Source: Epiperipatus broadwayi (lineage: Eukaryota > Onychophora > Udeonychophora > Euonychophora > Peripatidae). From it: a DNA stretch of 64,000 nt. A program made the position numbers and the translations under genes. Where the stretch lies: contig JAQFVV010006341.1 of assembly GCA_028023455.1 (NCBI GenBank), positions 1 to 64,000 on the forward strand, read 5' to 3'. Shown here in pieces: positions 1-11,039 of the stretch. How positions within the stretch are numbered: the stretch's first letter is position 1; each line of letters starts with the position of its first letter. The notes beneath the pieces were generated by a model. That model made no database searches, was not told where the DNA came from, and saw nothing but the letters and a program-made list of their open reading frames with translations.

Positions 1-1831
1 GTGATGAGCGCACATACTGTGGTCACACATGTACCTACAAAACATCCACAAATTAGAAATGTTAGGGTTGGAAAGAAAGAAATAAGTAAGAAAGAAAAAA
101 CAAGCTTGGAAAGTAACAAAACCAAGAAATGGTGAAAATTAGCACAACAAAGAGAAAGAGAGGGAATTAGAGTTAACAAGATCGTTATCTTTTGCTAGTC
201 AAAGTCCGAATTTTGATAAAAGTAAATATTAAATTATAATACTACCAGCATACGGTAGGAAAGTTAAAGCAGTAAAGAAACATAAATAAAACATGTAGTA
301 AAATATGATTTAGGAAAAGTAAAGGTTAAAAAAAAAAAGGGGGGAAAAAGAAAAACTTCGATAGCGCGGAAAGAAAAACCTAGAAAATTAATATGCTCGA
401 AAAGATAAGAATCTGGGCTTCAAAGTACACATTTGACGATAAACGAAATGCGGGTTTAGGGAGTAGAGGTAAAGCAAGAATTAGATAAAAAATAAATGAT
501 TATTAAATTTTAAATAAGAAATAAAGAAAAACATGCGTTAAAATTTGTGTAAGTAATCAAAGAAAAATAAGGAAATAAATAAAATGTACGTAGTGCTATA
601 AAATCATATAAAATAAAGTTATATATGGCCGAAGGCATAGCATGGGAGGTGTCAACAACAAGTAAAAACAAAGAATCTAAAGGACAAAGGCCATTGGAAT
701 GTTTTAATTAAAAAAAAAAAAAATTTAAAATTAGAGGGAGAGCTAAGGAGATAAAAGGAGAGATTAGAGCTTGAGACTTAGAGTCGACAAGGTGAAAAAA
801 TCGCGGCTCCAAGAATCAGCTGATATAGCTAACCAACATGACTTTTACCATCGATATCCCACATAGTATGACCGGCTAAGGCCATCATAATCGTGGTCAG
901 TCCGGACTTCTGTACCAATGGTTCTGCAATAATGTAACATCTACGGTAGTAACGCCTGCCTATGGACTCCTGTAGTGGCCCGACCTGTAGTGGCCCGACC
1001 TGTGATGCCTCATCCTCCATGCCTTACTAACCAAGAAGCTACATCCCGCCAAATATAATCTATGACCATCCCTCCTAAAAAAGTGGATAATCCACGTGAT
1101 GGTCGACAACACGTCGGAATGAACTCAAAGACTAAACCCTAGGTAACTTAAATATTATTTTATATATCGTCAAATGTGCACATAAATTCCATAGACAATG
1201 GCCAAATGCCTTTCATGAATGGTAATGACATTCTTTTGATAGACAGCTAGGCTAACGAGTTATAAATGTGACAGCATTTATAACGATTTCAAGTATTTAG
1301 TTATAAGAATTTCAAGTATTTATTTCCTTATAGCACTATAAAATATAATATGTTTAAATTTCATGTTAATGTTTCTTATATCTTTTATTATCAAATTATG
1401 TGTTAGTATTAAAAATATATCAATTTATTTAAATCCGTCTTGTCTCGTTCTTCGCCACTCCACAAAATAGTCTAATACTAGGAGGGTAGAAATATTATTT
1501 CATTTTTTTGCATTCTTTTAGTTATGAAATTAACACGTGAAACGTTGATGGCGCAGGGTTTTATCCTGTAAAATTTATAAGTTAGCCAAGCGCTGTAACT
1601 GTAATATCTTACAGCAGCCGGGAGACAGTTGATCGGGAAAAATAATCTGGAGGTTATATCCGTATAGCGTACAGATTCGGTCAAGTACGGAAATCGGCTC
1701 GTCTGTTTCCGTATTTCTCTCTGCTTGAGGTAGCGGAAGGTGAACGATTTTTGAATAATAAGAATTCCCCATTACATATATATAAGTGAAAGGGAAGTTG
1801 GAGCTTTTTCGATCATCCCATGCCCGTTACA
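1..1831 (+). repeat. 5' LTR of a gag-only LTR retrotransposon (first ~6 bases outside the window)
   Basis: This is a direct repeat of 5134-6946. The matching 3' copy starts TGTAATGTGATG and both end CCCGTTACA, so the LTR has TG...CA ends and window base 1 is about LTR base 7. The last ~690 bases of the two copies show roughly eight substitutions by eye (about 1%), so the insertion is fairly young. This copy carries a tandem duplication of a 15-base unit near 970-1000 that is single in the 3' LTR. A TATATATAAG stretch near 1775 is a candidate core promoter. The short ORFs inside are not convincing genes. Confidence 0.93.
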
Positions 1832-1838
1832 TATTTTT

Positions 1839-1856
1839 TGGGGCCAGTCCGGGATC
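1839..1856 (+). other. Primer-binding-site-like sequence of the gag-only element
   Basis: A TGGGGCCAGTCCGGGATC stretch starts eight bases after the 5' LTR end. It begins with TGG, the complement of a tRNA CCA end. Its continuation reads like the complement of a tRNA T-arm (GTCCGGGATCGAA). This is the expected place for the minus-strand primer site of a Ty3/Gypsy-type element. I cannot assign the tRNA; the acceptor side resembles proline-type primer sites used by other retroelements. Confidence 0.6.
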
Positions 1857-2861
1857 GAAACTTCTGCCCAATTAACAATCACGTGTTGAATAATTATATA
1901 ATATAATAAATATTTTCTAAAATAAAAAATTGGTTAATAGATGTGTTTTCAAACATATAAATTTAGCGTTGCAAGTTAAAGTGGCGAAAAGCGAAGGCGA
2001 AGGGGATAAGTTTTTTTTATATAATACTCCATACGAGCGTTTCATGTCAAATGTGTACAAAGAGTAGCGAGGGGGGATTTTTTTTAGTATTATGAAAGTT
2101 ATTGAAATGAATAGTGAAGGATAATCTCAGGTAATAATTAGTCAAGTTATAACGAACAAAGAAATCATAATGTCAAATGATTACCGCCATGTAATATAAG
2201 TCGTGTCGAAAAAAAAAAAGATGTACGTATGATTTTAAGATAGTGAAAGGAATATAATTTACAAAAAACGTTTTATGTGTAATGAGGGAGATTATCCCAG
2301 TGAAGAAATATATGTGTATGATTTTATTCTAAAACGACCGTAAAATAAGGGGAGTTGATAACGAAATATTAGAAATATATATGTCATAAGTACATATGTC
2401 TGGAAACACAGTCAAAATGAATTTCCTTAGATATATCGATATAGTAGTGAGTTAAATTTTAAAATATATATATATATAAACGTGCAGCATTGAATTAATT
2501 AAAGTGAGTCAGAGGTAGATGAGTAGGGAAAACAAGGACAATCATCAAGGTGGACGGGCAGTTGGGCAAATCTAGGGCAGGCGGACAAGAAGAGGAACCG
2601 GAGTACAGATGTTTGGATTGGCTAGCGATCTAAACGCTAACTGATAAATCACAAATAGTAAATCGCTAATCAAAGTAAAAGGAAAGCAGAGAATCAATAG
2701 AAAAAAAAATTTTCGTTATATAAATATAGCCAGAAGAGTTAGTAAAACAATATTAAAAACGTAGATTAAGGGTTAAAGCACATTATATTTATGCGTACGA
2801 GATCCCAAGATAAAATGGACGTTCAAGGAAAGGAAGTGAGAGAAGGAATGAAGATAAAGAG

Positions 2862-4106
2862 ATGAAAGCACCGGGTAAAATAAGTAATAATGATATCATG
2901 GATATGCTAAGGCAAATGAGGATTGATCAACAGCAATTCGTGGAAGAATACATGAACAGACAGGAGAGAAGAATAGAAGAATGGATGATCAAGGTCGAAA
3001 TCGAGAGCCAGAAAAGAATGGCTGCATTCAAGGAAGAAGTAAAAAATGAGATCATACAGCAATCAAAGTCTAATGATACATGGGCTGGATTTCACCCAGA
3101 GATGGAGATGGAGGAACAAAGGAGTATAGGGCCGTGTGGATATGCGAAATCTGAAACGGTTGAGGAGAGAGTTAGAGAATTAGGAGATTGTGAATGGAAA
3201 AAGGATATAGGACAGCCAGAAAGGGAGATAAGACCATTAGATGAAGAGACAGAGGTAGTTAGAGATAAGAGTCAAAAAGTGATGATGAGCGTGCAGGAGA
3301 GTTTAGGTCAAGTGGCAAAAGTAATAGCCAGTTTAAACACAAGAGTGGAAGAATGTGTAAAGAGTACAGCCTATAGCAGCATTAATGCCAATATAGAGGG
3401 CCAAGAACCAAAAACTAATGGAGAAGACAGAATCAGAGAATCTGGAAATTACATGGACTATCCTGTGGGCTTCCACCACTTCCTGAAGGTACAAGTTTTC
3501 AATGGTGACCCTGGAGAAAGCCCGATGGAACACTTGAGCAGTCTGGAATGGTACTTCCAATTCAGTAGAGTAAGTGAAGAAGCCAAGATAGCAGTCGCTT
3601 GCAGCCATCTGCAGGGCGAGTCTCAAGTCTGGTGGAATTCGCTATTCCAGAAGCCCATTGCATTTGCAGCATACCAGAGAATGTTGAAGAGCAGTTATTG
3701 GAGTGAGGAGCTCCAAGAGCATATGTTGCATCAAATAAAACAGCACAAATGGGGACCGGAGGAGTCATTCGTAACATTCTTCTGTCGACAGGTGGCTAGA
3801 TTACGACTAATAATGGCAAACCCGTTATCGGAGACGCAAATACTCCGTATAATTAGGTCTGGGTTTCCGAAGGACATTGAACGTACTCTCATCGGTACAG
3901 AGAGGAAAACAGTGGACCAGATGACAGAGATGCTGAGTGCACTGGACACCACTAGGGACAACCAACAGAATGAGGAATCGCCGTCGGAACCGCGTGTAAG
4001 AGAAGCACCTAGAATAAGAAATGACTGGGATCCGGGGGAAAGACGTTGGCAAGAAGAACAAGGATATTCTAGGGAATGGAATCCGAGGAGGCAAGGAAAC
4101 AGATGA
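2862..4106 (+). CDS. gag: Gag-like polyprotein of an LTR retrotransposon
   Basis: The 414-residue ORF is the only long ORF of the element and should encode its capsid protein. The first ~150 residues are charged and coiled-coil-like. Residues ~205-345 look like a Ty3/Gypsy capsid domain: VFNGDPGESPMEHLSSLEWYF, then a CSHLQGESQVWW core and a SETQILRIIRSGFP tract. The C-terminus is basic and no CCHC zinc knuckle is visible. After the TGA at 4104-4106 the same frame stays open to a TAA at 4236 and again to 4338. That stretch is arginine/glycine-rich (PRGGRDDVNRGRQPP), so the ancestral Gag was probably longer and the first stop may be a mutation. No protease, RT or integrase follows. An upstream leader of ~1 kb separates it from the 5' LTR. 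Confidence 0.85.
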   Translation: MKAPGKISNNDIMDMLRQMRIDQQQFVEEYMNRQERRIEEWMIKVEIESQKRMAAFKEEVKNEIIQQSKSNDTWAGFHPEMEMEEQRSIGPCGYAKSETVEERVRELGDCEWKKDIGQPEREIRPLDEETEVVRDKSQKVMMSVQESLGQVAKVIASLNTRVEECVKSTAYSSINANIEGQEPKTNGEDRIRESGNYMDYPVGFHHFLKVQVFNGDPGESPMEHLSSLEWYFQFSRVSEEAKIAVACSHLQGESQVWWNSLFQKPIAFAAYQRMLKSSYWSEELQEHMLHQIKQHKWGPEESFVTFFCRQVARLRLIMANPLSETQILRIIRSGFPKDIERTLIGTERKTVDQMTEMLSALDTTRDNQQNEESPSEPRVREAPRIRNDWDPGERRWQEEQGYSREWNPRRQGNR

Positions 4107-5113
4107 CAGAGAGAGGAGACAGAATATAAGCATCCATATGACATGACAGTGAGTCATGGACCTCGAGAGCAACATCCGCATCCCAGAGGAGGAAGAGATG
4201 ATGTCAACAGAGGAAGACAACCACCAGATAAAACATAAGAGTGGTCCCAAAATAAAAAAAAAGGAGGACTAGATGATGACACATTCAGAAATGGACATGG
4301 ACCTCGAATCATGGAGAATGGATGGGCATACAGAAACTAACGATATAAAGAAATGACGAGCCAATAGATGGCCAAACAGTATGAGGGACTTTAGGATAAA
4401 ATGATAAAGGATAAATTAATTGGCAGGATGGGGTTGTAGATTGAGGTTGAGGGAAAGTAGGCTTAGGTATTTGTAGCTGGATCGTATTAGCAGTACTTGG
4501 TTTTGCCTTCTTCTTTGCCATGCTTGTGCGGTCTGCGGTGCATCAAATATTATCACACAGAGAACACAGGGACAGAGATCCCAGTATCACAATGACTCAC
4601 TGGATTAATATTTCCAGTTAGATATTAAGCACATATATCATGAGTCAATTGTCCAGAGACCAATCTATGGGGAAAGAACCCCTTTTGGTATGAATACAGA
4701 GTGTTCAGAAATACCCTGGGCTCATGAATGAGCTGGACGGAAAGATGCCAGTCTTCCAAGCCACCTCAATAATAGTCTCCGGAGTTGTCACTGAGAGGTG
4801 CCTTATTGCAGAAAGGTGATGTATGAACAGGTTTAATCGGGTCACAGAGATATCCTGTGGATTCGAACCTGTAGATATGAGTAGCGGCAGAAATTAAATG
4901 CATGCATGGTAAGGTTTAGGATTAAATTGGTTTGGCTATACTGCTTGGTTCAGCAAAGAAAGGGATATAATTTACCTGGTCGCCTCTCTATAGATTAACC
5001 TCATTGCCACATCATAGTAGCAATAAAAGAAAAAAAAAAGGAGTTCGAACAATAGTTGGGAGCACTTAGATTTCCAGGCATAAGGTTAAAAATTTTTTTA
5101 AGAAAAAAATTTT
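4107..5113. other. Post-gag region without pol; holds a tRNA-type B box on the minus strand
   Basis: No reverse transcriptase, protease or integrase motif is visible. On the minus strand, 4859-4869 is a perfect B-box sequence (GGTTCGAATCC), flanked by text that could be the 3' part of a tRNA-derived repeat. A 70-residue minus-strand ORF (4309-4521) begins MAKKKAKPST and is proline-rich; it has no recognised homolog and may be chance. Confidence 0.4.
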
Positions 5114-5127
5114 AAAGGGGGGAACGG

Positions 5128-6946
5128 TGTAATGTGATGAGCGCACATACTGTGGTCACACATGTACCTACAAAACATCCACAAATTAGAAATGTTAGGG
5201 TTGGAAAGAAAGAAATAAGTAAGAAAGAAAAAACGAGCTTGGAAAGTAACAAAACCAAGAAATGGTGAAAATTAGCACAACAAAGAGAAAGAGAGGGAAC
5301 TAGAGTTAACAAGATCATTATCTTTTGCTAGTCAAAGTCCGAATTTTGATAAAAGTAAATATTAAATTATAATACTACCAGCATACGGTAGGAAAGTTAA
5401 AGCAGTAAAGAAACATAAATAAAACATGTAGTAAAATATGATTTAGGAAAAGTAAAGTTTAAAAAAAAAAAAAAAAGGGGGGGGGAAAGAAAAACTTCAA
5501 TAGCGCGGAAAGAAAAACCTAGAAAATTAATATGTTCGAAAAGATAAGAATCTGGGCTTCAAAGTACACATTTGACGATAAACGAAATGCGGGTTTAGGG
5601 AGTAGAGGTAAAGCAAGAATTAGATAAAAAATAAATGATTATTAAATTTTAAATAAGAAATAAAGAAAAACATGCGTTAAAATTTGTGTAAGTAATCAAA
5701 AAAAAATAAGGAAATAAATAAAATGTACGTAGTGCTATAAAATCATATAAAATAAAGTTAGATATATGGCCGAAGGCATAGCATGGGAGGTGTCAACAAC
5801 AAGTGGAAACAAAAATTTTAAATTAGAGGGAGAGCTAACAAATTAAACAAAAATTTTAAATTAGAGGGAGAGCTAAGGAGATAAAAGGAGAGATTAGAGC
5901 TTGAGACTTAGAGTCGACAAGGTGAAAAAATCGCGGCTCCAAGAATCAGCCGATATAGCTAACCAACATGACTTTTACCGTCGATATCTCACATAGTATG
6001 ACCGGCTAAGGCCATCATGATCGCGGTCAGTCTGGACTTCTGTACCAATGGTTCTGCAATAATGTAACAGCTACGGTAGTAATGCCTGCCTATGGACTCC
6101 TGTAGTGGCCCGACCTGTGATGCCTCGTCCTCCATGCCTTACTAACCAAGAAGCTACATCCCGCCAAATATAATCTACGACTGTCCCTCCTAAAGAAGTG
6201 GATAATCCACGTGACGGTCGACAACACGTCGGAATGAACTCAAAGACTAAACCCTAGGTAACTAAAATATTATTTTATATATCGTCAAATGTGCACATAA
6301 ATTCCATAGACAATGGCCAAATGCCTTTCATGAATGGTAATGACCTTCTTTTGATAGACAGCTAGGCTAACGAGTTATAAATGTGACAGCATTTATAACG
6401 ATTTCAAGTATTTAGTTATAAGAATTTCAAGTATTTATTTCCTTATAGCACTATAAAATATAATATGTTTAAATTTCATGTTAATGTTTCTTATATCTTT
6501 TATTATCAAATTATGTGTTAGTATTAAAAATATATCAATTTATTTAAATCTGTCTTGTCTCGATCTTCGCCACTCCACAAAATAGTCTAATACTAGGAGG
6601 GTAGAAATATTATTTCATTTTTTTGCATTCTTTTAGTTATGAAATTAACACGTGAAACGTTGATGGCGCAGGGTTTTATCCTGTAAAATTTATAAATTAG
6701 CCAAGCGCTGTAACTGTAATATCTTACAGCAGCCGGGAGACAGTTGATCGGGAAAAATAATCTGGAGGTTATATCCGTATAGCGTACAGATTCGGTCAAG
6801 TACGGAAATCGGCTCGTCTGTTTCCGTATTTCTCTCTGCTTGAGGTAGCGGAAGGTGGACGATTTTTGAATAATAAGAATTCCCCATTACATATATATAA
6901 GTGAAAGGGAAGTTGGAGCTTTTTCGATCGTCCCGTGCCCGTTACA
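5128..6946 (+). repeat. 3' LTR of the gag-only LTR retrotransposon
   Basis: It follows the polypurine tract, starts TGTAATGTG and ends CCGTTACA, matching the 5' LTR along its length. It carries a private duplication near 5812-5875, where the AAATTTTAAATTAGAGGG unit occurs twice, and lacks the tandem 15-base unit of the 5' copy. The sequence from 6947 on is unrelated to the element's internal region, which fixes the right boundary. The matching target-site duplication would lie left of the window. Confidence 0.93.
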
Positions 6947-7011
6947 ATACATATGAAATAAGTGCTGAGTTTAGAGTTGATATTTTAGATCTAGTGTCCG
7001 AATATTCTAGC

Positions 7012-7057
7012 TCTCCACTGACATGAGCCATAAGCTCGAAACCAGTTGGTCTGGAGA
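7012..7057 (+). ncRNA. Decayed hammerhead ribozyme motif, family 2
   Basis: Stem I is TCTCCA/TGGAGA (7012-7017 with 7052-7057). Stem II is a perfect GAGC/GCTC around CATAA (7025-7037). GAAA lies at 7038-7041, and stem III is ACC/GGT closed by a four-base loop, ending in GTC at 7049-7051. All helices of a type I hammerhead are there. The CUGANGA box, however, reads CTGACAT, so the G8 and A9 positions are changed and this copy should not cleave. A partial relative lies on the minus strand near 29450-29480. Confidence 0.6.
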
Positions 7058-7208
7058 TGAGAGTGTTCTGGATAAAGATTTTAAATATTTTCTTAACCGC
7101 ACTTATTAAGAGCTTGTTTGAGCTATTGGTACACTCAAGCTTATTAAAAGTAATGTCACATTATATATGACTTGCTTTTTTGGTTATTACCTTTTGTTTT
7201 ATATAAAT

Positions 7209-7372
7209 ATGCTAATAATTATACAACATTAGTGCTACACGTCTCATAGAAAGATCCCCCATAGCTCTGTGAACATGCTGTCTAACATATGCTAATAATT
7301 ATACATTAGTACCACACCTATGACTTGCAGAAAGAATTCCCCACCCCATAGCTCTGAGAAACATGTTTCCCA
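7209..7372 (+). repeat. Two-copy tandem duplication (~80 bp units)
   Basis: The unit TATGCTAATAATTATAC...CCCATAGCTCTGNGAACATG occurs at 7209-7287 and again at 7288-7372 with a few differences. The CCCATAGCTCTGAGAA segment recurs in the hairpin at 25036-25148, so the unit belongs to a dispersed repeat family. Confidence 0.7.
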
Positions 7373-8737
7373 ATGTACAAAAGCAACTGTTTATTTATAC
7401 TTGTATTGTGGTAATTTATATATATCAAACCCCAAATACTACTCTACAATTTTACCACTATATAATTGTTGATTATATCTCTTGCTTCTCAATTTTGCTT
7501 ATCCACATCATCATTTTCCTGCTCTGTATATAGTTATCATTACAATATATTAAAATATTGTATTTTCATTATGTAAAACAGTTTTTCTTAAACTCATTGA
7601 TATAAAGGTTCCTCTGGAAAATCACACCAAAAAAATTCTGAATAAAAGCATATGCTATTATTATACAACTTTATTGTATTTTTATTTATTATATTTAAAT
7701 AATTTTCTTATTTATATTTCCATTATAATACAAAATACTTAAAGAATTACAAATATTACAAAGATCATGAAATATAAAACATAAAACTCTTTTTTATAAT
7801 ATGTAGATTAAAAATAGAATGATACAACAAGAGATTTGAATAATAATTTAATGTGATGGATGTATTTGAACATTGTTACACAAAAAAGCCAATATTGGAT
7901 AAAATATTTAACATAACAATTCTAAGAATTTCCAAGATCTATGCTTATTTTAATTTAATAACAGTAAAGAAAATGCAGTTTCACAAAGCTGTGTGGATGT
8001 GAATGGAACTAAAATATTTAAGCTGTATTTATCAATAAAGAATATACTTTTTATTGTTGGATCCAAAATTCTGACAAATCCTTATTACAAAATTCCAAAT
8101 CAATAATTGAATTTGCTCTCAAGTCAATAAGAGATGACCACAGGAGATTGCTAAATTGTAGAGATGGTGTTTTTATTGAGTCATAGTCTTTAAATGAATT
8201 TTTTTTTAAATCGTTGAATTTGTGATGTAATTAATTATTCTTTTATTTTCTGTTGATAATAAAAAAATTTTTTTTCAAGAAATTCATGGATAGAAAAAAA
8301 CATTTCTGTATTATCTCTAAATCTTTTTAATCCTGCAGAAAGTTTATTTTGAAATGATTGCAGTTTTATATTTAGGATTAATATATTGACACCTTTTCTT
8401 TTGCAGAGAAAGATTTAATATGCATTTACTTTTCAGAAGGAAATTTATTAAGTAAGAAAGCAACATATCTCATTTGGATTAGATAAACAAGAAACTATTA
8501 TGGCTTTTATCCAAAAAGAAACATTGGTAATTCATCTTTTAGTCTTAAAATTCTTTTTAGAAAACTGCAGGATAGCCATCAGACTTCTGTGTTATATAAA
8601 AGGAATTCTTAATTGAAGTCCATTTCTTGGCAAAAAATTTGAAAATCTTGTAAATAGTGGTGTTACTTTTTATCTAATTAACTTTTGTGAAGTTGTAATT
8701 ATTTATTAAATGCACAGGACGTATATGTAAATAATTT
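7373..8737. other. AT-rich spacer, nothing recognised
   Basis: No ORF with recognisable domains, no RNA gene and no repeat structure beyond short A/T runs. Confidence 0.6.
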
Positions 8738-9202
8738 TAAGACAGGCTATAACTTGTATCAAATGTGTCTTGAAATTTTTATAATAGTTAAGCAATATCT
8801 TTATTTTGCCAATAGAGGGACCTCCCAAACCATGACACAAGGTAGTAACTGTTTTATAAAGACAAGAGGGTCTGTCTCATCCCCAATCTAAATTTCTACT
8901 TATATTGGAAGCATGAAACTGTTGTTCTCTCCACTGTTTAAGTCCACTATTTCCTTTACCAATTAACCTTCACCAAATCTTGCAATTTACAATGAGTCAA
9001 TATTACGATCTTTATACTTCAGATTGGTCTATATAAGTGGAAATTTAGGTTGGGAATGGGACAGCAGGGTCTTGTCTTTATAAAAGTCACTAGCTTGTAT
9101 TGTGGTTTGAGAGCTCCCTCTATTAGCAAAATAAAAATATTGCTTGACAATTATAAAAATTTTAAGGTGCATTTGATACAGGTTATAACCTATCTTAAAA
9201 GT
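8738..9202. repeat. Foldback element with ~165-bp inverted arms
   Basis: The left arm, 8738-8910, is repeated in reverse complement at 9037-9202 with moderate divergence. Landmarks are ACAGGCTATAACTTGTATC against GATACAGGTTATAACCT, and CCAATAGAGGGACC against CTCCCTCTATTAGC. The 77-residue ORF at 9050-9283 overlaps one arm and is probably not a gene. The ~125-bp centre is unmatched, and I see no convincing ribozyme there. It has the same foldback form as the Penelope-type palindromes elsewhere in the window. Confidence 0.75.
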
Positions 9203-11039
9203 AATCAACTATTGTGGAATTTTCTGATAACCATTTTACTAAGTAATTCTTCCACATGTCAAAACATTAGATTTTCTCTGTGAATAATGCATTGAATATG
9301 ATTTGCATTCATCCAAACCTTTTTTAATGCTTCTGTAATTCCCACCATGCAGCTCTATAGACCATTGCGATCCCCAATGCACTTTTGTTATATAAGCATA
9401 TTTTCTATATTAAAAATAAAGTTAATTACTGTTTCAAATATTCTTTTAGTTGTATCCAGTATTTACAAAAGCCATTAAATGCATCCTTAATTGGATCATC
9501 AAGTTTTTGACAAATATAATACTTTGCTCACTTCACGCTAATAATGTAGATATAATATTGTTGGTAATGCTATCTATTCTTCTTTTAATTGTATTGCTTG
9601 GACATAGGAATTTCTTTTTAAAGGATAGTTTCACATATTTTTACTACAGCTGATAAGACAAAAAAGATCTTTGCCAACTGTATAAGATTTTTTTCTAGCA
9701 ATTAATAAAACAATTTTGAAAGAAACTTTTATTAATTTTGTCATTTATTATAGTATGCTTTGTAAAAAAAAAAACCTACTTTGCTCTAATTCTTTGCAAA
9801 AAATTAAATTGCCTTACTTTTAAATTCACTATAAACAATATCTAAATGGTGGCTAAGTTTTCTAGATCTCATGCAATCATTTAACTGTTTCCAGAAAATT
9901 ACATACACAGGTTTGTGTAGATTATTATATGAAGGCACACATCTGTATTTTAAATAAGAATCATATTTACAATTTTTTTTCACATAGCATCTTCTGTCTC
10001 TTGTGATCTAATGTTGAAACTAACGTGGACAGTTGTGATAAAATATTGGAGACTACCATATACTAATACCACCAATATTCCTTACAAGCAAAAACTAGTA
10101 AATTCACAATTAAGAGTATTTCCAGGTGTTTATAGTACTAAATATATGAATTGTAAAAGAAGCAATGATTATTAATTCATGATTTGTACATTTTCACATT
10201 AAAGTTTAAAAAATATATATACCTAAGACTCTCTATATCCCAGTTTGAGAATCTCTGTTATAAACTACATAGAAAAGTGTGTTCTATTATTTATGGGAAA
10301 TGTGTTAATTCTTTATCACATGCATGAGGATTAGTTTCTATCCACAATATTCTAGATATATAATCACTATGTTATTATAGCTCTGAAGAAGACTGCTAGA
10401 TAATCGAAACAAATAAATAAGGAGAATATTTTAATTTACAAAATATTATGGAAAGTGTTAAGTGCTTACATTGAGGTTTGTACTTCCTGAACATCAATAA
10501 AAATAAAATGTTTGCAGATCTAATCTATACAATTTTTCTGCTTCTAGATATACACATTTACCACCCTAAAAAGTCCATTTGTATAATTATGCATTACACA
10601 TTATTTTCTACATGTGTGTGTGATTGTTAATAAATTGACTTTTGCTTTATGAATGTTTGTTGCCATTAATAAATAAAATAGTTCACTTTAGAAAATCTTA
10701 ATCCTGGATAAACTCATAAAATGTTTCTTAATGATATAAAAGGCTAATTAAAATTTATGGCATAACTGTGAAAACTAAGTACCCCCCCCCCGACAGAGTA
10801 AAATATGTATATTAAAAAAAGAAAAGAAAGTATTATATAAATATTAATTGCTTAAAAAAATACAAACCATGAAACAAATAGTTAATGACCATCAAATCCA
10901 TGGCTACAGTAGCAGGATTGAAGGGCTTAATAAAACCACTAGCGATTCTATCTCTTAGTTGAATGTCTACATATTCCTTTATAATATTTTGTTAATAATT
11001 AAGCTATTTAAAAAAATGTCTATGTGCTAAATAAACAAA
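9203..11039. other. AT-rich spacer with a weak CTGAAGA...GAAAC relic
   Basis: No gene recognised. At 10383-10412 a CTGAAGA...GAAAC string resembles the core boxes of a hammerhead, but stem II is broken and no clear cleavage triplet follows. A C10 homopolymer lies near 10782-10791. Confidence 0.45.

Larger units (their letters stand above)
1832..5127 (+). mobile_element. Internal region of a gag-only (non-autonomous) LTR retrotransposon
   Basis: Only 3.3 kb lie between the LTRs, against the ~5 kb needed for gag plus pol. The order is primer-site-like sequence, ~1 kb leader, gag ORF, ~1 kb non-coding, then a polypurine tract (AAAGGGGGGAACGG at 5114-5127) right before the 3' LTR. The 1 kb after gag shows no pol motifs in any frame I read. 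The element must use reverse transcriptase and integrase supplied in trans, as described for plant gag-only terminal-repeat (TR-GAG) elements. An internal deletion of an autonomous parent would look the same. Confidence 0.8.

Noticed and set aside
829-1772. Short minus-strand ORFs in the LTR, partly repeated at 6593-6887
   Set aside because: They repeat only because the LTR repeats; no domain and no coding bias.
3333-4250. Minus-strand ORFs of 71-141 residues opposite gag
   Set aside because: Shadows of the gag frame; hydrophobic strings without domain features.
9050-9653. Two plus-strand ORFs of 67-77 residues
   Set aside because: One lies in a foldback arm, the other is low-complexity AT-rich sequence.
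10383-10412. Hammerhead at CTGAAGA...GAAAC
   Set aside because: Stem II does not pair and no cleavage triplet follows; kept only as a weak relic.
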